From positions 1-64,000 of the forward strand of contig JALHQH010000037.1 in assembly GCA_022842065.1 (NCBI GenBank): a stretch of 64,000 nt of DNA, written 5' to 3'. The notes under the pieces are model-generated. The model made no database searches. It worked only from the letters and a program-made list of their open reading frames with translations, and was not told where the DNA came from. Positions 53,578 to 61,525 of the stretch are shown here, piece after piece (positions within the stretch are counted from its first letter, which is position 1; each line of letters begins with the position of its first letter). The position numbers and the translations under genes were made by a program. The DNA is from Caldilineaceae bacterium (GTDB lineage Bacteria; Chloroflexota; Anaerolineae; Caldilineales; Caldilineaceae).

Positions 53578-53689
53578 TGCCATTAAGTTAAGCGAGTAGT
53601 GCGCATCCCCAGATGCGCAACCCCGTCAAGGCGGGCTCAGCGTCTGGGGACGCTACGTACACGTTCCGCCCGTTAACTTAATGGCAGTG
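53575..53689. repeat. 115-bp element with perfect 17-bp terminal inverted repeats
   Basis: CACTGCCATTAAGTTAA (53575-53591) and its exact complement (53673-53689) flank a centre containing TGCGCATCCCCAGATGCGCA and AGCGTCTGGGGACGCT. The central motif is shared with repeats at 8353 and 8389-8460. It has the build of a miniature inverted-repeat element. Confidence 0.7.
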
Positions 53690-53733
53690 GGGCCCGGGGT
53701 GGGATGAATGCTTTAACGAAAAAGGATTGTTTG

Positions 53734-54141
53734 ATGGTTACACAAACGGAAGCGCACACCTATCAGACGGTCACCTTGCGTCAGCTCTGGCTGAGCCTGG
53801 CAACCGGCACAGTGATCTGGAGTCTGCATCTTGTGGTGAGCTATGCGCTGACCTCGCTCGCCTGTGAGCATGGGCTCTTACAGATGCAGTGGGGCACTTA
53901 CACTGCCTCGCGCTGGGTAGTGATCGGGTTGACCGTGCTGGCCGCCGCCGCCGTCTGCTATGCCCTGATCCTCGCCTATCGGAACTGGCAACATCTATTA
54001 CAAACCAATGGCGAAAATGAGGATGAGCCGGGCGGGCGTTTTCGGTTTATGGCCTTTCTGGGGGTGACGCTCAATGCGCTCTTCTTGCTGGGCATCGTCG
54101 TTTCGCTGATCCCAAGTTTGATCTTACCGCTGTGTGAATAG
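53734..54141 (+). CDS. Small membrane protein of the oxidase cluster, function unknown
   Basis: 135 residues from ATG 53734, with AAGGA 8 bases upstream. Three hydrophobic helices are seen: LWLSLATGTVIWSLHLVVSYAL, WVVIGLTVLAAAAVCYALIL and FMAFLGVTLNALFLLGIVVSLI. There is a Cys in TSLACEHG and another at the C-terminus (LPLCE). It occupies the place where subunit IV or assembly factors are usually found in cox operons, but I cannot match it to CtaG, CtaF or a known family. A role in oxidase assembly or as an accessory subunit is inferred from position only. Confidence 0.7.
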   Translation: MVTQTEAHTYQTVTLRQLWLSLATGTVIWSLHLVVSYALTSLACEHGLLQMQWGTYTASRWVVIGLTVLAAAAVCYALILAYRNWQHLLQTNGENEDEPGGRFRFMAFLGVTLNALFLLGIVVSLIPSLILPLCE

Positions 54142-54274
54142 CTGGTAAGCAAGGGACAAGCGGTGAATTCATTCACCGCCTGCTAGAGCAAGTACGCTGA
54201 AGCGCACTCCTCTTCTAGCCTGCGTATGAACGTTAAATAATTGATTCGGTAAACCGCCCTGGGCTAAAGCCACA

Positions 54275-54330
54275 GGGCTACAGAACAACGCAGGCTAAAG
54301 CCCGCTTTAGGGGGCGTTGTTCTGTAGCCC
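54275..54330. repeat. Hairpin with 17-bp perfect arms ahead of the cytochrome/PQQ genes
   Basis: GGGCTACAGAACAACGC (54275-54291) pairs with GCGTTGTTCTGTAGCCC (54314-54330) around 22 bases that contain a smaller GGCTAAAGCC-type stem. GGGCTAAAGCC also appears just upstream at 54261. Nothing else is seen in 54142-54414. Confidence 0.7.
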
Positions 54331-54414
54331 CGTACCCTTTGGGTGCCATTTATGGCGGGGCTTACTCATCAGCGGGTTTGGCATATCACTCGTTCTAGGT
54401 AAGGGAGCAATCGT

Positions 54415-54849
54415 TTGAATTTCCAACAAACTTTTACCACTGCGCCACCCGCTACGATACGCCGCTCATCACTGCTTGGGAGACGGCTGCGTTGGTACTC
54501 GCTGCTCCTGGCGCTCACGCTGCTGGGGCTGACAGGCTGCACCGTCGGCGTCGAGCCAGAGGCGATTATCCTGGCCGGCGAACCGCTCTATGTGACGAAC
54601 TGCGGTCAATGTCATCAACTTGATGGCAGCGGTGCCGAAGGGCTGATCCCGCCCCTGGCCGGCAACCCGGTTGTTACCCTGCACGATGCTGCGCCCTTGA
54701 TCGATATCATCATCAATGGGCGTGGCTCGATGCCGGCCTTCCGTAACACACTTGATAGCGAGGAAGCTGCCTCCGTGATTTCCTATATTCGCAACGCCTG
54801 GGAGAACGAAGCCGCCATCGTTTTGCCCAGGCAGGTGCCAAGCAATTGA
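54415..54849 (+). CDS. Monohaem cytochrome c lipoprotein
   Basis: 144 residues from TTG, preceded by AAGGGAG 7 bases upstream. The signal ends in a lipobox (LGLTGC, Cys near residue 42). A class I cytochrome c domain follows with CGQCH and the Met-ligand context NGRGSMPAF. The domain is closely related to each of the five in the protein at 56637 (NCGQCHQLDGSGAEGLIPPLAG, SYIRNAWENEA), so this could be the single-domain ancestor or partner. The stop is 17 bases before the PQQ-protein start. Confidence 0.9.
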   Translation: MNFQQTFTTAPPATIRRSSLLGRRLRWYSLLLALTLLGLTGCTVGVEPEAIILAGEPLYVTNCGQCHQLDGSGAEGLIPPLAGNPVVTLHDAAPLIDIIINGRGSMPAFRNTLDSEEAASVISYIRNAWENEAAIVLPRQVPSN

Positions 54850-54866
54850 GCAAGGAGCATGAACGT

Positions 54867-56603
54867 ATGAACTTATATAACCTTCGTCTGTTGGGCGGAC
54901 GGCTGGGCGTGTGGGGCTTAGTCCTCCTGCTGCTGGCCGGCTGTGCAAGCCCGCGCGCCGACGCCGACACGACACCTGCACCAACGCCGATGGATACGCC
55001 TGGCGTCATTGTTACTCCGGTGGCCACTGCGGCCGCAGCCGCACCGGCCATTCCGCCGGAGATCGAGCGGTATGCCGCCGAGTGGCCGCTGGCCAATCAT
55101 AACTACAGCAATACGCGCGTCGCCCTTGATGCCGCAATCAATGGGGATACGATCAACGAATTGGGCATCGCCTGGACCTTCCCGATTCCAGGGATTGGCA
55201 GTTATGGCGGCGCGGCCTCCAATCCGCTGATTGCCAACGGCGTTGTCTACTTCCAAGATCTGGATAGTAACGTCTTTGCCCTCGATTTGCAGAGTGGGGA
55301 GGTGATTTGGGAACACTGGCTCAATCAACGGGTGATTGGTCCCAATGGGCCAGCGATTGGCTGGGGCAAGCTCTTTGCCCAAGGCGGCGAGAATACGGTT
55401 CATGCTCTTGATCTTCAAAATGGGGAAGAGCTTTGGGTGACCCAGTTAGCCGGGCCAACCGGGGCCCAACAGCCCTATGCCTATGGCGGCTATCTTTTCA
55501 CCGCGGCCGTGGCCGGGGCGGTCGATGCCGAGATTGGCGCGGTTGAATCGCGGCGCGGCTATGCTGCGGGGACGAGCGGCCAGATTTACGCCCTCGACGA
55601 AGCGAGCGGCGAAATTGCCTGGAACTTTCAGGTGGTGGAAGAGGGCTTCTGGGGCAACCCGACGATCAATGGCGGGGGGGGAGTTTGGTACCCACCGGCC
55701 ATTGACACCGAAAGTGGGATCACCTTCTGGGGGACCGGCAATCCGGCCCCTTTCCCCGGCCTTATCGACTATCCCAATGCCGCCAGTCGCCCTGGCCCGA
55801 ATCTCTACACCAACTCGCTGGTGGCGCTCGGCTATGACAGTGGCGAACTCATCTGGTACAACCAGGTCAAACCGCGCGATCTCTTTGATCTCGATTTTCA
55901 AGCGCCCCCCATCCTTGCCACGGCCACCATCGACGGGGCGGAACGGGCGCTGGTAATCGGCTCCGGCAAATTGGGCCGGGTCGTCGCCTTTGACCGCGCA
56001 ACGGGCGAAACCATCTGGAATACGCCGGTGGGTGAACACGAGAATGATGAACTGGAAGCGCTGCCGCTTGGGGAGGAGATCACGGTTCTGCCTGGCGTGT
56101 GGGGCGGGGTCGAGACACCCATGGCCCTGGCCGATGGCGTGATCTATGCACCGGTGCTCAACCTGCCCACCCCCTACACTGCCACCGGCTTTGATGCGGT
56201 TGACGGCACCGAAGCGGTCGCCAATGCCACGGGCCGCACCCAATTGCCCGAGGCCACCAGCGAATTAGTTGCGCTGGATGTGCAGAGCGGCGAGATCCTG
56301 TGGAATACCACCTTTGATGCACCGGGTGGGTTTGCCGGCGCCACCGTCATCAACGATCTCGTCTTTACCGCCCTCTTTGATGGCACAATTTACGCCCTGG
56401 CGCGGGCAGATGGGGCGATTGTCTGGGAATTTTCAGCCCCCGGCGGCATTATCGCTTGGCCCGCCGTGGCCAACGACACCATCATCTTCCCCGTTGGGAT
56501 TGGCGAGCGCCCCGTGCTCATGGCGTTGCGGCTAGGAGCTACCGGTGCAACCGAACAGGCGGCAGCGGAGCCTGTTGAAGCGGAGCCGACATCGACGCCA
56601 TGA
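54867..56603 (+). CDS. PQQ-dependent dehydrogenase-like beta-propeller lipoprotein
   Basis: 578 residues from ATG 54867 with AAGGAG 9 bases upstream. A lipobox LLAGC follows the signal. The body carries repeated propeller blades of the PQQ type (ALDLQSGEVIWE, ALDEASGEIAWNF, AFDRATGETIWN, ALDVQSGEILWN). The quinoprotein alcohol-dehydrogenase signature is recognisable: GTGNPAP with metal ligand N292, LYTNSLVAL, and FDLDFQ with catalytic Asp341 and a second acidic D343. The D-x-D form is associated with lanthanide-dependent enzymes. The adjacent Cys pair of classical PQQ alcohol dehydrogenases is absent; the only Cys is in the lipobox. A likely role is oxidation of an alcohol, with electrons passed to neighbouring cytochromes. 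Confidence 0.85.
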   Translation: MNLYNLRLLGGRLGVWGLVLLLLAGCASPRADADTTPAPTPMDTPGVIVTPVATAAAAAPAIPPEIERYAAEWPLANHNYSNTRVALDAAINGDTINELGIAWTFPIPGIGSYGGAASNPLIANGVVYFQDLDSNVFALDLQSGEVIWEHWLNQRVIGPNGPAIGWGKLFAQGGENTVHALDLQNGEELWVTQLAGPTGAQQPYAYGGYLFTAAVAGAVDAEIGAVESRRGYAAGTSGQIYALDEASGEIAWNFQVVEEGFWGNPTINGGGGVWYPPAIDTESGITFWGTGNPAPFPGLIDYPNAASRPGPNLYTNSLVALGYDSGELIWYNQVKPRDLFDLDFQAPPILATATIDGAERALVIGSGKLGRVVAFDRATGETIWNTPVGEHENDELEALPLGEEITVLPGVWGGVETPMALADGVIYAPVLNLPTPYTATGFDAVDGTEAVANATGRTQLPEATSELVALDVQSGEILWNTTFDAPGGFAGATVINDLVFTALFDGTIYALARADGAIVWEFSAPGGIIAWPAVANDTIIFPVGIGERPVLMALRLGATGATEQAAAEPVEAEPTSTP

Positions 56604-56636
56604 GTGAGCAGTAGAGTAGGTGATAGGAGAAGATTC

Positions 56637-58862
56637 ATGTTTCAATTGACCGGATGGAAGCAGCTGAGCCGCGGGCTAGTCGTGCTCCTCTTGGCAGGTT
56701 GTACTGCCATTCAGGCCCCGACGCCAACCCCCATCGACCCGCGCCAGCCACTGCCCACCGCTGAGATAAGCGCAGCGGGGACAGCAGAAGCACCCGCCGC
56801 AGAGAGCGAGGCAACACCGGGCGCAGCGGTGGATGATCAGGCCACCACTGCGGATGCCGCAGCGGCTGAAGAGGACGCTGACCCGGCCGCCGATGCTGAA
56901 ACCGCGGACGCAGAGAGTAGCGCAGACACAGAAGCCGCCAACGGTGAACCAGCCAATGGTGACGACGAGGAACTGATCGCCGTCGGTGAGGAAGTCTACG
57001 CCGCCGATTGCGCCTCGTGTCACCAGAATGAGGGCGAAGGAACCGATACCTATCCCGCGCTGGCCGGCAGTCAACTTGTCACCGGGGAAGATCCGAGCCC
57101 GGTGATCGAGCTTGTCCTGCATGGGCAGGGTGAGATGCCGGCCTTCGCCGATAGCCTGGACGAAACAGAGCTGGCCGGCGTTGTCTCCTATATTCGCACG
57201 GCGTGGGAGAATGAAGCGACCGCGGTGAGCGTTGAGCAGGTCAGCCAGGGGGAAGCAGGGGAGAGCGCCGACACGGCAACCGAAGCTGATACCGCCAGCG
57301 CCGCAACAGCCGAAGACGAAACAACCGACGATGAGGTAACCGAAGACGAGGCCGCGACCTTGATCAGTGCTGGCGAAGAACTCTATGCCATCCACTGCGC
57401 CTCGTGTCATCAATTACATGGCAACGGGACCAGCGCTTTTCCGCCGCTGGCCGGCAGTGGCCTTGTCAACGCCGAAGATCCGGCGGGCGTGATCGACATT
57501 ACGCTCAATGGCCGGGGCCACATGCCCGCCTTTGCCGCAACGCTCGCGGATCAAGAAGTGGCGGCTGTCACCTCGTTCATCCGCGCGGAATGGGATAACA
57601 ATGCCGCCGCCGTCACTGTCGAGCAGGTGAGCGCAGCGCAGGAACGCGCGGCGGAGAGTGCCGCAGCAGATGACACAGAGGAAGAAGCAGGTGAAGAAGC
57701 AGCGGAAGAAGCTGACGCCACAACCGAAGCCGCCGCGGCAGCAGAGGAAGCAGCACCGGCGGAGGAAGTTTCAGGTGATGATGCGGACGCCTTGCTTAGC
57801 GCCGGCGAAGAAGTCTACGCCGCCAATTGTGCTTCGTGTCACCAGAGCGAGGGCGAAGGGAACGATAGCTATCCCGCGCTGGCTGGTAGCCAACTGGTCA
57901 CGGAAGAAGATCCAAGCGCGGTGATCGAGCTTGTCCTGCATGGGCAGGGCGAGATGCCGGCCTTTGCCGACAGCCTGGATGAAGAGGAGATTGCGGCGGT
58001 CGTCTCCTATATCCGCAATAGTTGGGAAAATGAGGCCACCGCCGTCAGCGTTGACCAAATCAGTGGTGATCAAGCGGGTGAAGCCGCGCCGGAGGAAACT
58101 GAGGAAACCGCAGCCGCCGAAGCGGAGGCAACTCCGGCGGATGAAGCTGAAACAACGGCAACACCGGCAGCCTCCCCTGGTGAGATCGCCTTGACCATCC
58201 GCGGTGATGAGGTCTACCGCGTCGCGTGCGCCGCTTGTCATCACCCCAATGGCCAGGGGACAGAGCGCTATCCCGCGCTTGCCGGCAGTGCGGTTGTGTT
58301 GGCCGCAGAGCCGGCGGCAGCAATCACCATTGTGTTGCATGGGCAGGGCGAGATGCCCCCCTTTGCCGATATCCTGGCGCATCAGGAAATCGCAGCGGTC
58401 CTCTCCCACGTCCGCAACACGTGGGGGCAGCGGGCCGCACCCGTCACGGTTGACCAGGTGGCGCAGGCGCAAACCGCTGCAGCCACGCCGGCCGCCACCT
58501 CTACAGCCGAAGTCCCTGAAGAAGCTGCTGCGCCAGCAGACGCGACCGCGCTGATCAATGCTGGTGAAGCAGTTTATGCCGGCAACTGTGCGGCTTGTCA
58601 CCAATTGCATGGCCAGGGCACAACTGCCTACCCCGCACTCGACGCCAGTACGCTGGTCACGGCAGACGCTGCCACGGCTGCCATTGCCATCGTCCGGCAT
58701 GGGCAGGGCGAGATGCCAGCCTTTGCCGACATCCTGGATGATGAAGAGATTGCCGCGGTTGTCTCCTACATCCGTAACGCCTGGGACAATGAGGCCACGC
58801 TGGTCGAGGTTGCGCAGGTGGGCCAGGTAGCTAGTGAAAACAGCGATGTTGCAAATGACTGA
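56637..58862 (+). CDS. Lipoprotein with five tandem cytochrome c domains
   Basis: 741 residues from ATG 56637, with AGGAG upstream. The lipobox is LLAGC (about residue 22), followed by an acidic Ala/Glu/Thr linker. Five homologous class I cytochrome c domains follow, with haem sites CxxCH at 125, 254, 398, 531 and 651. Each has a later Met ligand in HGQGEMPAF, NGRGHMPAF or HGQGEMPPF, and a closing SYIRxxW or similar. Linkers of about 40-55 residues rich in Ala, Glu and Thr separate the domains. Each domain most resembles the monohaem lipoprotein at 54415. This is a chain of mobile haem beads tethered to the membrane and could store or relay electrons between the PQQ enzymes and the oxidase. 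That role is inferred. Confidence 0.93.
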   Translation: MFQLTGWKQLSRGLVVLLLAGCTAIQAPTPTPIDPRQPLPTAEISAAGTAEAPAAESEATPGAAVDDQATTADAAAAEEDADPAADAETADAESSADTEAANGEPANGDDEELIAVGEEVYAADCASCHQNEGEGTDTYPALAGSQLVTGEDPSPVIELVLHGQGEMPAFADSLDETELAGVVSYIRTAWENEATAVSVEQVSQGEAGESADTATEADTASAATAEDETTDDEVTEDEAATLISAGEELYAIHCASCHQLHGNGTSAFPPLAGSGLVNAEDPAGVIDITLNGRGHMPAFAATLADQEVAAVTSFIRAEWDNNAAAVTVEQVSAAQERAAESAAADDTEEEAGEEAAEEADATTEAAAAAEEAAPAEEVSGDDADALLSAGEEVYAANCASCHQSEGEGNDSYPALAGSQLVTEEDPSAVIELVLHGQGEMPAFADSLDEEEIAAVVSYIRNSWENEATAVSVDQISGDQAGEAAPEETEETAAAEAEATPADEAETTATPAASPGEIALTIRGDEVYRVACAACHHPNGQGTERYPALAGSAVVLAAEPAAAITIVLHGQGEMPPFADILAHQEIAAVLSHVRNTWGQRAAPVTVDQVAQAQTAAATPAATSTAEVPEEAAAPADATALINAGEAVYAGNCAACHQLHGQGTTAYPALDASTLVTADAATAAIAIVRHGQGEMPAFADILDDEEIAAVVSYIRNAWDNEATLVEVAQVGQVASENSDVAND

Positions 58863-58960
58863 AAGACGAAAAAGCTGCCGCAGCGAGTACGCGCCGCACA
58901 AGTTGTTTTGCCGTGCAGATCTGCCTGCGGCAAAAGGTGACGACAAAAGGAGTTGAATCG

Positions 58961-60832
58961 ATGCACAACCAAAGAAATTTACTTTACGTGACGATCGGTG
59001 GTGTGCTCATCATGGTGGTGCTGCTGCTGACGTTCTTTCAGCAAGACAACTTCGCACCCACAGTGGCAACGGCCAATATCTTGGCACAGAACGCCACCGC
59101 AACGCCGCCGGCAAGTGAAGAGTTGACCGCGACGGAGGAAATGTCACCAACCGAGGAGGTGACCGCGGCCGAGGAGCTGACCGCGACACAGGAAATGTCA
59201 CCGACCGAGGAGGTGACCGCGGCCGAGGAGCTGACCGCGACACAGGAAATGTCACCAACCGAGGAAGTGACCGCCACCGAGGAGCTGACCACCACGCAGG
59301 AAATGTCACCAACCGAGGAAGTGACCGCGACGCAGGAGCTGACCGCCACGCAGGAAATGTCGCCAACCGAGGAAGTGACCGCGACGCAGGAGCTGACCGC
59401 CACGCAGGAAATGTCACTCACAGAAGAAGTGACTGCGACCGAGGAGCTGACCGCCACGCAAGAAATGTCGCCAACCGAGGAAGTGACGACCACTGAAGCG
59501 ACCACGCCCCCCCTCGCGATGGCACCATTGATGCCTTCTGCGCAAATCTCGCCGACGCAGCTCTTTGGGGCGGCTTCAGTGGAGCCAGGGGAAACTGACG
59601 AGTTAGGGGCCGCGATTGTGTTGGTCAAAGTCGCCGACGGACTGGCGGACCCGATCAACGTCGTCAGTGCGCGCGATGGCAGTGGCCGGCTCTTTGTGGT
59701 CGAACGCAATGGCATTATCCGCATTGTTACTGACACAGGGGAAGTGCTGGAGGAGCCATTTCTGGACATTAGCGACATTGTGCTTGATGCCTTCTTGGAA
59801 CAGGGGTTGTACGATGTGGAATTCCACCCCAACTTTGCTGAAAATGGGCGCTTCTTTGTCCACTTTGCCGAACTGCTGCGCAACGGCGATTCGATGATCG
59901 TCGAGTATCAAGTCACGGCGGATAACCCGGATGTCGCCGACCCCGAAAGCGCGCGCGTGATCATGCAAATTGAGCAGCCCTGGGCCAACCACAACGGGGG
60001 CGAACTCGCCTTTGGTCCAGATGGCTATCTCCACATCGGCAGTGGTGATGGCGGCTGGGAAGGCGATCCCCTCAAAGCCGGCCAGGATCTCACCACCTTG
60101 CTGGGCAAGCTGCTGCGGATTGATGTGGACAACACGGATGGCCGTCCCTATGCCATTCCGGCCGACAATCCCTTTGTGGCGGCGACCACCCCGCAACTGC
60201 TGCAACTCTTTGGGGTGACAGAGCAGGAATTCGCGAATATCCTGCCCGATGCGCGGCCGGAAATCTGGGCCTTTGGCTTGCGCAACCCGTGGAAATTCCA
60301 ATTTGACCGCCAAACCGGCGATCTCTATTTGCCCGATGTTGGGCAGAACCATTCGGAAGAGATCAACTTCCAACCCGCCGCCAGCCCAGGGGGCGAAAAC
60401 TATGGCTGGGATTTCCTCATGGGCACCCACTGTTTCCCCACCGAGGCGGCGAGTTGTAATGCGGTGGGCGTGTTGCCGGTGGCCGAATATACCCATGCCG
60501 ATCACAGCGGCTGTTCGATCATTGGGCTGGGCATCTACCGCGGCGAGGAATTTCCGGATCTGAACGGGGTCTACTTTAGTGGCGACTACTGCTCCGGCAA
60601 GATTTGGGGCTTGCAGCAAACCGCAGAGGGCGATTGGCTCTATGCTGAAGTGGTCGATACCAATTTGCAATTGACCGGGGCCGGTGAAGATGAAGCGGGC
60701 AACCTCTATGTCACCACCTGTAACTGTAACTATGGCGGTCCCGCCCCCGCGGATAACCCACCCGGTGCACTCTGGCGGATCGTGTCAGCAGACCAGGTGC
60801 CCGAGGGGGCAGAAACAGAACCGGCACAGTAG
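58961..60832 (+). CDS. Membrane-tethered PQQ-dependent sugar dehydrogenase (GSDH family) on a repeat stalk
   Basis: 623 residues from ATG 58961, AAGGAG 8 bases upstream; an earlier frame start adds 16 unlikely residues. An N-terminal helix (VTIGGVLIMVVLLLTFF) anchors it. Residues 53-178 are seven 18-residue repeats (EELTATQEMSPTEEVTAA type). The remainder is a glucose/sorbosone dehydrogenase-type propeller: VVSARDGSGRLFVVERNG, HNGGELAFGPDGYL, GSGDGG, LRNPWKFQFD. The His in WANHNGG matches the catalytic His of soluble PQQ aldose dehydrogenases. It probably oxidises aldoses outside the cell, giving electrons to nearby cytochromes. The exact substrate is not determinable. Confidence 0.9.
   Translation: MHNQRNLLYVTIGGVLIMVVLLLTFFQQDNFAPTVATANILAQNATATPPASEELTATEEMSPTEEVTAAEELTATQEMSPTEEVTAAEELTATQEMSPTEEVTATEELTTTQEMSPTEEVTATQELTATQEMSPTEEVTATQELTATQEMSLTEEVTATEELTATQEMSPTEEVTTTEATTPPLAMAPLMPSAQISPTQLFGAASVEPGETDELGAAIVLVKVADGLADPINVVSARDGSGRLFVVERNGIIRIVTDTGEVLEEPFLDISDIVLDAFLEQGLYDVEFHPNFAENGRFFVHFAELLRNGDSMIVEYQVTADNPDVADPESARVIMQIEQPWANHNGGELAFGPDGYLHIGSGDGGWEGDPLKAGQDLTTLLGKLLRIDVDNTDGRPYAIPADNPFVAATTPQLLQLFGVTEQEFANILPDARPEIWAFGLRNPWKFQFDRQTGDLYLPDVGQNHSEEINFQPAASPGGENYGWDFLMGTHCFPTEAASCNAVGVLPVAEYTHADHSGCSIIGLGIYRGEEFPDLNGVYFSGDYCSGKIWGLQQTAEGDWLYAEVVDTNLQLTGAGEDEAGNLYVTTCNCNYGGPAPADNPPGALWRIVSADQVPEGAETEPAQ
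59117..59494 (+). repeat. In-frame 54-bp tandem repeat, seven copies
   Basis: Seven consecutive 54-base units encode 18-residue Thr/Glu-rich repeats of the dehydrogenase stalk. Copies differ by few substitutions and whole units stay in frame, so copy-number change would lengthen or shorten the stalk without breaking the enzyme. Confidence 0.93.
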
Positions 60833-60857
60833 CGGTATCGATAGAAGTTCAGATCAG

Positions 60858-60895
60858 CTTTCGTAGGGGCACGACATGTCGTGCCCCTACGAAAG
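60858..60895. repeat. 38-bp perfect palindrome of the CGTAGGGGCA family
   Basis: CTTTCGTAGGGGCACGACA followed directly by its exact complement. It lies 25 bases after the sugar-dehydrogenase stop. The arm TTCGTAGGGGCA is the same as in the element at 30490-30590. Confidence 0.85.
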
Positions 60896-60956
60896 GAAAT
60901 GCGTTGAATCGTTACTAAATTTTGAAATGTCAGTGGTTCGCAGAAAGGCTGTAACA

Positions 60957-61451
60957 ATGGGTGTGTGGTTGCCAAACCGACAAGCAAGCAGGTGCGCTGT
61001 GCACCGGCGACAGGGGCTGGGCCAATGCTATCTGCTTTATGCAGTGATCTTAGCCTTGCTCTTGACTGCGTGTGCCGATGCCATGCGCACCCCCCCAAGC
61101 ACAGCCGCGCCGACGACGACCCTGTTGGCGGACAGTGATCCCGATCGGGGGTGGCAAGCGCTTCAGAGTTATGGTTGCCACACCTGCCATGTGATTCCTG
61201 GGGTGCCGGGTGCCCAGGCTTATGTCGGGCCGCCACTGACGGCTTGGGCAGAGCGCGGTTATATTGCCGGTGAGTTGCCCAATACGCCAGAGAATCTCTT
61301 TACCTTCATCCAATATCCGCAGTCATTTCGCCCTGGTGGTGCCATGCCCGATATGGATGTGACCGCCGAGGACGCGCGCGATATGAGCGCTTATCTTTAC
61401 ACCTTGCGTGATCAATCGGGCTGGAATGTATTGACGGCGTTTGGCTGGTGA
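60957..61451 (+). CDS. Monohaem cytochrome c lipoprotein
   Basis: 164 residues from ATG 60957 (AAAGG 8 bases upstream); an in-frame start at 60876 lies inside the palindrome and is unlikely. The hydrophobic segment LLYAVILALLLTACA ends with a lipobox LTAC. The haem site is CHTCH (about 108) in GCHTCHVIPGVPG. RPGGAMPDMDVT gives candidate Met ligands, and SAYLYTL matches the closing helix of class I cytochromes. The domain type resembles CoxB-associated or menaquinol-cytochrome c domains rather than the five-domain protein. Confidence 0.85.
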   Translation: MGVWLPNRQASRCAVHRRQGLGQCYLLYAVILALLLTACADAMRTPPSTAAPTTTLLADSDPDRGWQALQSYGCHTCHVIPGVPGAQAYVGPPLTAWAERGYIAGELPNTPENLFTFIQYPQSFRPGGAMPDMDVTAEDARDMSAYLYTLRDQSGWNVLTAFGW

Positions 61452-61456
61452 TTGGG

Positions 61457-61485
61457 AAAGTGACTGTTGTTAATTTAGTCACTTT
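61457..61485. repeat. Small hairpin between cytochrome and flavocytochrome genes
   Basis: AAAGTGACT (61457-61465) pairs with AGTCACTTT (61477-61485) around 11 bases. It lies directly before the Shine-Dalgarno of the mini-ORF at 61502. Confidence 0.5.
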
Positions 61486-61501
61486 GCAAAGGTGAGATAG
61501 C

Positions 61502-61525
61502 ATGGGGGAATTGATTAACGTATGA
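61502..61525 (+). promoter_or_regulatory. Seven-codon mini-ORF coupled to the flavocytochrome start
   Basis: ATG at 61502 with AAGGTGAG 5 bases upstream encodes MGELINV. Its TGA overlaps the next ATG as ATGA (61522-61525). The downstream gene itself has no Shine-Dalgarno at a good distance, so it is probably translated by re-initiation after this short peptide. Confidence 0.5.

Noticed and set aside
57771..58946. 391-codon minus-strand open frame across the five-domain cytochrome gene
   Set aside because: It is antisense to five intact CxxCH domains. The repeated text in the frame merely reflects the domain repeats.
59038..59883. Minus-strand frame encoding Ser/Val-rich repeats
   Set aside because: It is the antisense image of the 54-bp stalk repeat, has no Shine-Dalgarno, and is overlapped by well-supported coding sequence.
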